From contig NZ_BEWN01000006.1 of the NCBI RefSeq assembly GCF_002723955.1, positions 62,001 through 126,000 on the forward strand: a stretch of DNA of 64,000 bases. Reading direction: 5' to 3'. The DNA is from Gluconobacter frateurii. Lineage in GTDB: Bacteria > Pseudomonadota > Alphaproteobacteria > Acetobacterales > Acetobacteraceae. The position numbers and the translations under genes were made by a program. Shown piece after piece: positions 19,731 to 27,167 of this stretch (positions within the stretch are counted from its first letter, which is position 1; each line of letters opens with the position of its first letter). The notes below the pieces were generated by a model that ran no database searches, was not told the origin of the DNA, and saw only the letters and a program-made list of their open reading frames with translations.

Positions 19731-20744
19731 TCAGTTCAAAAAATCTGCGGTATCTGCAGGCGAAAGGGCTGTCATTTCGCGGGCATGACGGCGGTAGTCC
19801 CGTGGTGTGCATCCACGCAGACGCAGGAAAATGCGATTGAAATTGGAAAGGTTATTAAAGCCGGAAGCCGCCCCGATTTCCGTGATTGAAAGGGGGGAAC
19901 TGGCCAGCAGATGGCACGCGTGACACACCCGCAGACGATGCAGGAAAGACATGAACGTGTCGCCCGTCGCAGCCCGGAACTGGCGAGAGAACGTTGAGGC
20001 GCAAAGCCCCAGATCCTGTGCCAGATGATCATGCCGGATTTCGGACGGGTCCATGGCCATCAGGGATGTGATGACACCGCTCATCCGCTGCATTTCCGGA
20101 CTGTTGAGCGCTTTGGTCTCACCTTTGAGAGACAGTGTCCTGAACGGGGCAGACGTCAGTGTGGCAAGAAGATCCAGACAGGCGGCCAGCTTCCCTGCGC
20201 CCTGAAAAGTCCCGATCGCTTCGAGTTTTTCCCCGAGGCCAAGTGCTTCAGGGGCAGTGAATTCGACACCCAGAGTAGAGGCCTGAAGCAGGTTTCGCAG
20301 CCCACCCAATTCAGGGCACAGCGCCATCAGGCCTTCGATCCATTTAGCGCTAAACTGAAGGACAACATCCCGCCCTGTCAGAACTTCACCCGGCTTGAGG
20401 GGGCTGAACCAGCCATGCGGCAGATCAGGTCCGACCAGAACAAGCTGGCGTGGCCCAAAACTCCCGATATGGTCCCCAATGATTGCACGACCTTCGCTCT
20501 GTGTGATCAGATGCAGTTCGTATTCCGGATGGTGGTTCCAGCGTGCCAGCGGACCGGGATAGTCATGCTGATGCCAGCGGAAACTGGTGTTCGGTTCCGC
20601 ATGGATCGTCTCGTAAACAGGACGTGTGTTTCCCTCACCGACAGGCGTTTTTGCTTTCAGGGAACTGACCATTCCAAGCGCGGACGCACGACTGGCAATC
20701 GGAGAAAACGGCCCCTGTTTAGGCAATTTCTGCGTTACGGACAT
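19731..20744 (-). CDS. AraC-family transcriptional regulator of the polyol operon
   Basis: 337 residues. The N-terminal part (about 45-220) is a cupin-like sensor with HAEPNTSFRWHQHDYPGPLA and PEYELHLI. The C-terminal 100 residues hold two helix-turn-helix motifs, including DLGLCASTFSRQFRAATGD and ITEIGAASGFNNLSNFNRIF, the AraC hallmark. It lies between the zinc dehydrogenase and the SDR in one minus-strand operon, so it probably controls that operon in response to the polyol. Candidate operators are the palindromes at 21856-21869 and 18866-18887. Confidence 0.88.
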   Translation of the reverse strand: MSVTQKLPKQGPFSPIASRASALGMVSSLKAKTPVGEGNTRPVYETIHAEPNTSFRWHQHDYPGPLARWNHHPEYELHLITQSEGRAIIGDHIGSFGPRQLVLVGPDLPHGWFSPLKPGEVLTGRDVVLQFSAKWIEGLMALCPELGGLRNLLQASTLGVEFTAPEALGLGEKLEAIGTFQGAGKLAACLDLLATLTSAPFRTLSLKGETKALNSPEMQRMSGVITSLMAMDPSEIRHDHLAQDLGLCASTFSRQFRAATGDTFMSFLHRLRVCHACHLLASSPLSITEIGAASGFNNLSNFNRIFLRLRGCTPRDYRRHAREMTALSPADTADFLN

Positions 20745-20758
20745 GATGGCACCGCTTT

Positions 20759-21796
20759 TCAGAGAACGATCTGGAGTTTGACGTCGCTCGGTCGAGCCTC
20801 AGCAGCCCGCTCAAAGGCCGCGATACCCTGATCGAAAGGGAATGTTTCCGACACCAGCGGCTTGAGATCGATCTTTCCCGCACTGATGAGGCGGATGGCA
20901 CGGTCATAGACGTTGGCGTAGCGGAAGACCGTTTCCATACGAATTTCCTTGGCCTGAGCCGCTACGATGTCGAACGGGACCTTCTGGATAGGCATACCGA
21001 CGAAAACGATGGTTCCGCCAGGCCGTACACAGGCCAGAGCATCGTCATAAGCGCCGGCAAAACCGCTCGCCTCGAAGACGACATCCACGCCCCAGTCACT
21101 CCCGCAGGTCGCATCCACAACGTCACGCGGTTTTTCGTCACGCACGTTGATGGGCCGAATACCATCATACTGCCCGGCAATGGCAAGCTTGGCAGGAGCC
21201 AGATCCGTGATGAAAACCTGCCCCGCCCCGGAGGCAAGTGCGGCCAGCGCCGTCATAATTCCGATAGGGCCACAGCCTGTCACAAGACAGATATCACCAG
21301 GCTTGATGGCAGCCTTCACAGAGGCATGCACGCCAACAGCCAGTGGCTCGATCATCGCACCTTCTGCAAAGCTCACATTGTCCGGCAGTTTGAACGTGAA
21401 GGCGGCAGGATGAACGACGGAGGGCGTCAGACAGCCGTGAATTGGCGGTGTCGCCCAGAAGCGAACAGCCGGATCAACGTTGTACTGACCCATCAACGTT
21501 GCACGGGATTGTGGGTCTGGGATACCCGGCTCCATGCACACCCGGTCTCCAACTTTCAGAGACCGGACATTGCTGCCGATTTCCGTAATCGTTCCAGAGG
21601 CTTCATGCCCCAGCACCATGGGTTCACGAACAACGAAGGGTCCGATGGCACCATGCGTGTAGTAATGCACATCGCTGCCGCAAATGCCGACCGTGTGGAT
21701 GGCGATACGGACATCATTCGGCCCAAGCTCCGACGGCAGGGCGATCTCTCTCAGAGAGAGTTCACCTTTCTTTTCAAGCACCAGTGCCTGAGCCAT
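20759..21796 (-). CDS. Zinc-dependent medium-chain dehydrogenase, xylitol/sorbitol dehydrogenase type
   Basis: 345 residues. Catalytic zinc ligands are seen in [14 protein letters not shown] (Cys) and VLGHEASG (His-Glu). The NAD site is [15 protein letters not shown] and the middle carries [17 protein letters not shown], typical of polyol dehydrogenases. The loop that usually holds four structural-zinc cysteines reads [20 protein letters not shown] with no cysteine, so the structural zinc is lost. The ATG at 21796 is preferred over the TTG at 21802; AGGAGA lies upstream. It is the first gene of the polyol operon. The product probably oxidises xylitol, sorbitol or arabinitol. Confidence 0.87.
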   Translation of the reverse strand: MAQALVLEKKGELSLREIALPSELGPNDVRIAIHTVGICGSDVHYYTHGAIGPFVVREPMVLGHEASGTITEIGSNVRSLKVGDRVCMEPGIPDPQSRATLMGQYNVDPAVRFWATPPIHGCLTPSVVHPAAFTFKLPDNVSFAEGAMIEPLAVGVHASVKAAIKPGDICLVTGCGPIGIMTALAALASGAGQVFITDLAPAKLAIAGQYDGIRPINVRDEKPRDVVDATCGSDWGVDVVFEASGFAGAYDDALACVRPGGTIVFVGMPIQKVPFDIVAAQAKEIRMETVFRYANVYDRAIRLISAGKIDLKPLVSETFPFDQGIAAFERAAEARPSDVKLQIVL

Positions 21797-21855
21797 ATCC
21801 AACCGTCTCCTGTCGCACGTTTTATCATCAAATGTGATCAGAAGTACGGATTATA

Positions 21856-21869
21856 TGTTATATATAACA
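21856..21869 (-). promoter_or_regulatory. 14-bp palindrome, candidate operator of the polyol operon
   Basis: TGTTATATATAACA is a perfect palindrome about 60 bases upstream of the zinc dehydrogenase start, inside the AT-rich gap. Its place fits an operator or an activator site near a promoter. No second copy was seen elsewhere in the window. Confidence 0.4.
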
Positions 21870-22186
21870 CGTGATAGCTTATTTTTTTCTCAAAAGTGAT
21901 ACTATTTTGCGTTTGATAATTCCGGATCAAGAATTTTTCTCGTTTGTATTTTGATATAAGTATTTGTTTTATATGATATTTTAATCTGACATGACCATTA
22001 AAGTAGAAAACACTTTCCTTGCAGGATTTGAAATTTTCTATCCTAAAGATCACATAAATATGAGAAAAATCAGGAAACGACGTATCATTCTGCCGTTATG
22101 ACGTGTGTGGAATCGTGAGATTACAGGCGCACGCGTCCCGGAAAGGCCTTGAGTCTTTATCGGGTGTCAGAAGATCCACGCCAAAG

Positions 22187-22212
22187 TTCTGGTGTGGGGC
22201 CCCACACCAGAA
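22187..22212. repeat. Perfect 26-bp palindrome after the D-lactate dehydrogenase gene
   Basis: TTCTGGTGTGGGG is followed at once by its exact reverse complement. It begins 10 bases past the dld stop (minus strand). As RNA it can form an 11-bp stem with a GGCC loop, but only three Ts follow at a short distance, so it is an imperfect terminator. It may instead be an mRNA-stabilising hairpin or a protein-binding site. Confidence 0.6.
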
Positions 22213-22221
22213 AACAACTCA

Positions 22222-23937
22222 TCAGACGCTTTCGGCGACCCAATTCCGCTTTTTGGTCGCCTTGCCGATGCCCGGATTGAAGCAGTTGCAGGGATCGAGA
22301 CTGCGATAGTGCTCCAGCATCTCTTCCGGCGCATCATACAGATGGCCCACATTATGCTCAGCCGGATACCGGGCGCCGCGAGCTTCCAGACCGGGCAGCA
22401 TGGAATGCTCCACGGCCATGGCGTTGTAGCCCTTCTTCACCACGTAATCCTGATGCATCACATGGCAGAAGAAGTGCCCGTAATAGAGTTTGACGATCAG
22501 CTTGTCTTCGATGTCCTTGGGCAGCACTTCGAACCACTCGCGATCATTCCGACGCAAGGCAACGTCAAGTGCCACAATGTCTTCTGCCGTTTTTGAATGA
22601 ACGGCCCGGTAGCGGATTGCGGCACCAGCTGCGGCAAAACGGTGCAGGAAGGCGAGTTTTCCCTCCTCTGGAGTGCAGGCGAAGAAATCCCCTCCCGTCT
22701 TGGACCGCCAGTCTTCCAGATAGGCTTTCACCGGGCTGGCCAGATCAGCAGAGACCTTAAGCATGAGGTGATGCTCAAAACGGTCCCGGAAATCGCACAT
22801 GCGCGCGGGAAGCTGCTTGGGAATGATCTTGCTGAATGCCTGAAGGAGCAGATCGCTCAGATGGCTGGAAATGCCAGGAATGCGCTGCACGGCAATGTCG
22901 AACCGCGACTTCAGGCCGAAGAACGTAGGCAGGAACCGCGTGCCCATGTAGCGGATAATGGCCGTCGTATCCTTGCCGTACACTTCGGCGATGTTGAACG
23001 CATCGCGATGGATGTATTCCCCGGCAATGGGAAGTTCATCGAAGCTGGTCAGGATGTGGCGGCGAAGGTCTTCCAGGTCATGCGTGCTGTTGGTTCCGAT
23101 GTAGAACACAGCCGGGTTCTTGTTCGCCTTGAAGGTATCGAGACGGACCGCAAATACAACCAGCTTGCCCGCACATCCGGCCGCTTCGTGCCAGCGGTTC
23201 GGGTCTGCGTTGAAGCGCGCCGGGGTCTCCGCATCCACGTCCCGGACGTGCTGGGCATAACCCGCGTCGTGGCCTCTGCCTGCGTTCCAGTCGATGGCAT
23301 TATCCGGAAACCTCCCATTCTGCACGGCCGACAGGATCTGCTCCGCATCACCTTCCAGCCGGATACCCAGATGATTGACGAGATGCAGCGTTCCATCCGT
23401 GCCCATCTGGCCGAACAGAGCCATTTCCGTGAAGGCTGGTCCGCGCTGAACGAGCGCACCGCCAGAATTGTTGCTGACCCCGCCCAGAACAGAGGCGCCG
23501 ATGCAGGACGAACCAATGACGGAATGCGGCTCGCGGCCAATCTTGGCGAGTTTTTCTTCCAGATCATGCAGGGTGGAACCAGGCAAGCAAACGACCTGCT
23601 TGCCCTCGCCGATCAGATGAATGCCATCCAGTCGGTTTGTGCTGATGATGACGATCTCACGGTCATAATCATTACCATCTGGCGTTGAGCCGCCCGTCAG
23701 GCCTGTATTGGCAGCCTGCATGATGATGATCTTGCCGCTTTCCGCGCAGAGCTTGGACGCCTTCCAGAGTTCGACAAGATTGCCCGGCTGAAGAACAGCC
23801 AGCACGTCTCCAAGACCGAAGCGATAGCCTTTACGGAAGCGATAGGTCGCATTGGGCTTGGTCAGAACATGGCGTCGGCCAACAATCGAGCGAAGCGTAT
23901 CAAGAAAAGCCGCGTTACCGCTGGAGATGGCCGACAT
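22222..23937 (-). CDS. dld: Quinone-dependent D-lactate dehydrogenase
   Basis: 571 residues. FAD-linked, membrane-associated enzyme that oxidises D-lactate to pyruvate and passes electrons to ubiquinone. The FAD-binding PCMH-type domain shows IIIMQAANTGLTGGSTPDGN, VVCLPGSTLHDLEEKL and SSCIGASVLGGVSNNSGGAL. The C-terminal membrane-binding domain contains KLYYGHFFCHVMHQDYVVKK and ends with YRSLDPCNCFNPGIGK. The ATG at 23937 has AGGAAG 9 bases upstream; an in-frame ATG at 23961 is a less likely start. It is a single-gene unit between mutL and the polyol cluster. Confidence 0.93.
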   Translation of the reverse strand: MSAISSGNAAFLDTLRSIVGRRHVLTKPNATYRFRKGYRFGLGDVLAVLQPGNLVELWKASKLCAESGKIIIMQAANTGLTGGSTPDGNDYDREIVIISTNRLDGIHLIGEGKQVVCLPGSTLHDLEEKLAKIGREPHSVIGSSCIGASVLGGVSNNSGGALVQRGPAFTEMALFGQMGTDGTLHLVNHLGIRLEGDAEQILSAVQNGRFPDNAIDWNAGRGHDAGYAQHVRDVDAETPARFNADPNRWHEAAGCAGKLVVFAVRLDTFKANKNPAVFYIGTNSTHDLEDLRRHILTSFDELPIAGEYIHRDAFNIAEVYGKDTTAIIRYMGTRFLPTFFGLKSRFDIAVQRIPGISSHLSDLLLQAFSKIIPKQLPARMCDFRDRFEHHLMLKVSADLASPVKAYLEDWRSKTGGDFFACTPEEGKLAFLHRFAAAGAAIRYRAVHSKTAEDIVALDVALRRNDREWFEVLPKDIEDKLIVKLYYGHFFCHVMHQDYVVKKGYNAMAVEHSMLPGLEARGARYPAEHNVGHLYDAPEEMLEHYRSLDPCNCFNPGIGKATKKRNWVAESV

Positions 23938-24032
23938 GTCTGTAGTCTTCCTTTCCCGCATACGGGTCCGCAGGAATGGCCACGGGTCCGTCAGGGTGTG
24001 TGTGAGTTCAGAAATAAACGTCTGTCAAAAGA

Positions 24033-24054
24033 CAGGGTTAAAAGAAAGACCCTG
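24033..24054 (-). terminator. Probable terminator of the ileS-lspA-bamF-mutL unit
   Basis: On the minus strand CAGGGT and ACCCTG pair across a 10-base T-rich loop and are followed by TCTTTT. It lies 64 bases beyond the mutL stop and before dld. The stem is only 6 bp, so it is a modest terminator. Confidence 0.5.
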
Positions 24055-24117
24055 AAACGCGCATCGTCCATGCCTCAGGTCAAAGAAGGATGTCACGATT
24101 GGGCGAGGATATGGCCG

Positions 24118-25989
24118 CTATTTGATCCGCCCAAACAGCCGCTCAATCTCGCTTCGGGTTAATTTCAGCCAGGTTGGACGCCCATGCGAGCAGGTATTGG
24201 CGCGGGGTGTGCGCTCCATATCCCGCAGAAGAGCGTCCATTTCTTCGGGTTTCAGTCGGCGCCCTGCCCGGATACTGCCGTGGCAAGCCATGCGGGCCAG
24301 AATGGCATCCAGCCGATTGGAGAAACTGTCCGTATTGCTAGCGTCCAGATCCGGATCATTGGCCAGTTCATCGGCGACATCTCGCAGGAGACCCTGAACA
24401 TCCTTCGTGCCCAGAAGGGCTGGTACGGAGCGCAAAAGAACACTGCCCGGCCCGAAGGACTCAAGATCCATTCCCAATCGGGACAGGTCTTCAGCGCGTA
24501 CCAGAAGAGCTTCCGCCTCGCGCCGTGGAAGATCGATGACTTCCGGCAGAAGCAGCGCCTGAGAGCGGAGCGCACCACTGGCATATTGTTCACGCAGACG
24601 CTCATGCGTCAGGCGCTCGTGGGCGGCGTGCTGGTCAACGAGAACGAGGTCACCATCCGGAGCGACAGCAATGATGTAGGTATCGAAAACCTGTGCGACT
24701 GAGGCCCCCAAAGGAAATGAAGGGTCCAGTTGCTCTGGAACTGGCTGCGGAGGACGCGCGGCGGGGGTGAAACCGACGTCCTGTTCCGCAAAGCCAGAAC
24801 GTTCGACATACTGGGAGGACGGCACAGACAGACGGGATGAAGGCGCCGCAGCAGAAAAAGGCAATGTTGCCGGCGCGCTGGCCTGTACAGGCGCATCGAC
24901 CGGTATATCAGGGCGCGGGGGGTAGGAAATGGATGGCCGCGAAGGACGGATACCAAAGCTGGCATGAACGCCGCCTCCCCCGCTTGAACCATGCCCGAGC
25001 GCACGCCCCAGACCGCCAATCACAAGCGCCTTTACCTCGGCCTCGTCTGCAAAGCGCAGTTCCGTTTTGGCAGGGTGGACGTTCACATCCAGCCGTTCCA
25101 GCGGCACCTTGAGATGCAGTGCCATCACAGGGAAGCGTCCGCGCTCGATGACCGGACGATAGGCGACACGAATGGCCGTCCGGAGCATCGGGTCTGTTAC
25201 CGGGCGGTGATTGACGAGAATGAACTGGCCTGACCCTGTCGCACGGGTTTTGGCTGGGCCGCAGGCAAACCCGGACAGGCGGATGTGCCCACGCTCTTCG
25301 TCCAGCGGGATCAGTGTGTCGGGCGTTGTGTCCAGAACTGTTGCAGCGCGGGCTATCGGGCTTTGCTCTGGAAGATCGAACAGGAGTTTATCATCCAGCG
25401 TGACCCTTATGGCGCAATGAGGTGCGCTCAGAGCCAGACGTCGCATGACGGATTCGGCATGACTGTTCTCGACCCGGGGACTCTTCAGGAATTTGCGTCG
25501 GGCGGGCGTGGCGAAAAAGAGATCCGTCACCACAATCCGCGTCCCTACCGGGCCCGACGACGGCTGCGGGGGCGTGATGACACCTCCATCTACACGGATG
25601 CACCACGCGGTGTCTGACTCGGATGTACGGGATGTAATGGACAGGCGAGCACTGGCCCCGATGGAGGGAAGTGCCTCCCCGCGAAACCCGAGCGTGCGGA
25701 TCTGGACGAGGCGTTCGTCCTGCAACTTGGAGGTACAGTGACGCTGAACGGCCATATCCAGCTCTTCAGGCGTCATGCCGCAACCATTATCGGTCACGTC
25801 GATGCGGTCTGTGCCTCCTGCGCGCAAGGCGACGACAAGGCGGGTGGCCCCGGCATCAATCGCGTTTTCGACGAGCTCTTTGAGCGCTGCCGCAGGTCGC
25901 TCTATGACTTCACCAGCCGCAATCAGGTCAACAACATGACCTGAGAGGCGGCGGATAACAGGGCGAAGAGGTGACGTTTTTTCAGACAG
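24118..25989 (-). CDS. mutL: DNA mismatch repair protein MutL, apparent CTG start
   Basis: About 623 residues when the frame is extended to a CTG at 25989. Without the extension the protein begins at a TTG at 25827 and lacks ATP-binding motif I. The extended frame encodes IRRLSGHVVDLIAAGEVIER and ALKELVENAIDAGATRL, which are needed for the GHKL ATPase. Motifs DNGCGM, TLGFRGEALPSI and VNVHPAKTELRF follow. The C-terminal domain has VDQHAAHERLTHERL, matching the DQHAX2EX4E endonuclease motif, so this MutL can nick DNA, as expected without MutH. Between the in-frame TGA at 25999-26001 and 25827 there is no ATG, GTG or TTG, so a rare start codon is likely. Confidence 0.9.
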   Translation of the reverse strand: MSEKTSPLRPVIRRLSGHVVDLIAAGEVIERPAAALKELVENAIDAGATRLVVALRAGGTDRIDVTDNGCGMTPEELDMAVQRHCTSKLQDERLVQIRTLGFRGEALPSIGASARLSITSRTSESDTAWCIRVDGGVITPPQPSSGPVGTRIVVTDLFFATPARRKFLKSPRVENSHAESVMRRLALSAPHCAIRVTLDDKLLFDLPEQSPIARAATVLDTTPDTLIPLDEERGHIRLSGFACGPAKTRATGSGQFILVNHRPVTDPMLRTAIRVAYRPVIERGRFPVMALHLKVPLERLDVNVHPAKTELRFADEAEVKALVIGGLGRALGHGSSGGGGVHASFGIRPSRPSISYPPRPDIPVDAPVQASAPATLPFSAAAPSSRLSVPSSQYVERSGFAEQDVGFTPAARPPQPVPEQLDPSFPLGASVAQVFDTYIIAVAPDGDLVLVDQHAAHERLTHERLREQYASGALRSQALLLPEVIDLPRREAEALLVRAEDLSRLGMDLESFGPGSVLLRSVPALLGTKDVQGLLRDVADELANDPDLDASNTDSFSNRLDAILARMACHGSIRAGRRLKPEEMDALLRDMERTPRANTCSHGRPTWLKLTRSEIERLFGRIK

Positions 25990-26029
25990 GACTGTGTCTC
26001 ACGATCCTGGAGAAGTGGAGCGTGCTGTC

Positions 26030-26605
26030 TTACAGCACGCCCAGAAAATGCGTGGCCTTTTTCTTGACCGTCGGCGTAGCACCTGTGGCCGGATTGCGAC
26101 CCAGAGCCGAGTTCTCACGGATGCGACGGTTTTCGGCGTCTCCATCCACAACGGAACCTGCCTGACCTCCCTTCCAGAACATCAGGTTATCGACGAAGCC
26201 CGCATCCGCCGTACCAAGTTCGGCATTGTTCGGAGCGTTGGACGCCTTGTCCACTTCACCAACCAGCGTGGACTGGCCGCTGCTGTTCTCTCCCGTGATC
26301 GGGTGCAGCGCCGTATCGGGCGACAGAGTTTCAAGCGCCTGCATCCGTGGGCTCTCGTCCGGACGGTGAGCATCGTCGGCACCCGGAAGCTGCATCTTCT
26401 CTGAAGGTGGCATCGACAGCGGAGCACGCGTCGTGACGGTGTATTCGTCCGGCATGTAGCGTTCCATGCCGAAGGCACGCTCCACATCGCTGCCTGAGCA
26501 GCCGGACAGCATCAGGCCGAATGAAGCGATTGCACCCATCTGTACGCTGAGACGGGCAACTGGAAGACGGTTACGGCGCATTGAGGGACCCTGGGACGCG
26601 ATCAT
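26030..26605 (-). CDS. bamF: DUF3035/BamF-like outer membrane assembly lipoprotein
   Basis: 191 residues from 26605; the ATG at 26581 (AGGG 7 bases upstream) is an equally good start. A lipoprotein signal ends GLMLSGCSGS. The mature part opens with PDEYTVTTRAPLSMPPSEKM, which matches my memory of the DUF3035 family, named BamF in Caulobacter as part of the outer-membrane beta-barrel assembly complex. The rest is acidic and disordered. It follows lspA, which encodes the signal peptidase that would process it; this order is common in alphaproteobacteria. Confidence 0.78.
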   Translation of the reverse strand: MIASQGPSMRRNRLPVARLSVQMGAIASFGLMLSGCSGSDVERAFGMERYMPDEYTVTTRAPLSMPPSEKMQLPGADDAHRPDESPRMQALETLSPDTALHPITGENSSGQSTLVGEVDKASNAPNNAELGTADAGFVDNLMFWKGGQAGSVVDGDAENRRIRENSALGRNPATGATPTVKKKATHFLGVL

Positions 26606-26654
26606 GATGGGATAGTCCTACAGTCCGCGCCGCGTGGGGGCAAGCTCCGCTTGC

Positions 26655-27167
26655 TCACTGCGGCTGGCTGTTACGTTCGGCAAGAAGAGAGTCGATCAGC
26701 CAGACGGCAACGCCGCAGACGATACCGGCATCAGCCACGTTGAAAACATACCAGGACCAGCCGAACGCATGCGCGTGCAGAAAGTCCACGACCGCGCCAT
26801 AGCGGAGGCGGTCAATGACGTTACCAATAGCACCGCCAGCGATAGCGCCACAGGCCCCGGCAACCAGCGTGCGGCGGGTCTTCGTCATGGTCCAGACCAG
26901 CAGGCCGACGGCCAGCAGCGAGACCGTGCAGAACACCAGCGGGCCTCTGCTGCCCAGACCACCGAACATCCCGAACGTCACGGCATGGTTCCAGACCATC
27001 GTGAAGTTCAGGAATGGCAGAATCTGGACGGACCCTTTCGCCGGCAGATCATAGCCGTAGAGAATCCAGTCCTTGCTGGCCTGATCCAGAACGAGGACCA
27101 GAACCAGCAGGGCGAACCCCAGAACCAGCCGCCCCATACGGCTCATGCCTTCCTGCCAGAGGGACAT
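26655..27167 (-). CDS. lspA: Lipoprotein signal peptidase (signal peptidase II)
   Basis: 170 residues, four membrane segments. It cleaves prolipoproteins ahead of the lipid-modified cysteine. The conserved parts are LDQASKDW in helix 1, FTMVWNHAVTFGMF, the catalytic-region motifs GGAIGNVIDRLRYGAVVDFL and YVFNVADAGIVCG, with the two catalytic aspartates in DFL and NVAD. The ATG at 27167 overlaps the ileS stop by one base. Downstream is the BamF-like lipoprotein, a likely substrate. Confidence 0.95.
   Translation of the reverse strand: MSLWQEGMSRMGRLVLGFALLVLVLVLDQASKDWILYGYDLPAKGSVQILPFLNFTMVWNHAVTFGMFGGLGSRGPLVFCTVSLLAVGLLVWTMTKTRRTLVAGACGAIAGGAIGNVIDRLRYGAVVDFLHAHAFGWSWYVFNVADAGIVCGVAVWLIDSLLAERNSQPQ

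Larger units (their letters stand above)
21797..22221. other. AT-rich intergenic region upstream of the polyol operon
   Basis: 425 bases between two minus-strand genes. From about 21830 to 22080 the sequence is far richer in A and T than its surroundings, as expected for a regulatory region or one bound by nucleoid proteins. It should hold the polyol operon promoter. A 71-codon minus-strand frame (21838-22053) is present but lacks a recognisable product and is probably not a gene. A 14-bp palindrome and a 26-bp palindrome in this gap are listed separately. Confidence 0.6.

Noticed and set aside
21838-22053. 71-codon minus-strand frame in the AT-rich gap
   Set aside because: Composition-driven (Lys, Ile, Tyr, Phe), no ribosome site and no family resemblance. 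Treated as a regulatory gap instead.
22597-23688. 363-codon open frame on the plus strand
   Set aside because: Antisense shadow of dld with no family features.
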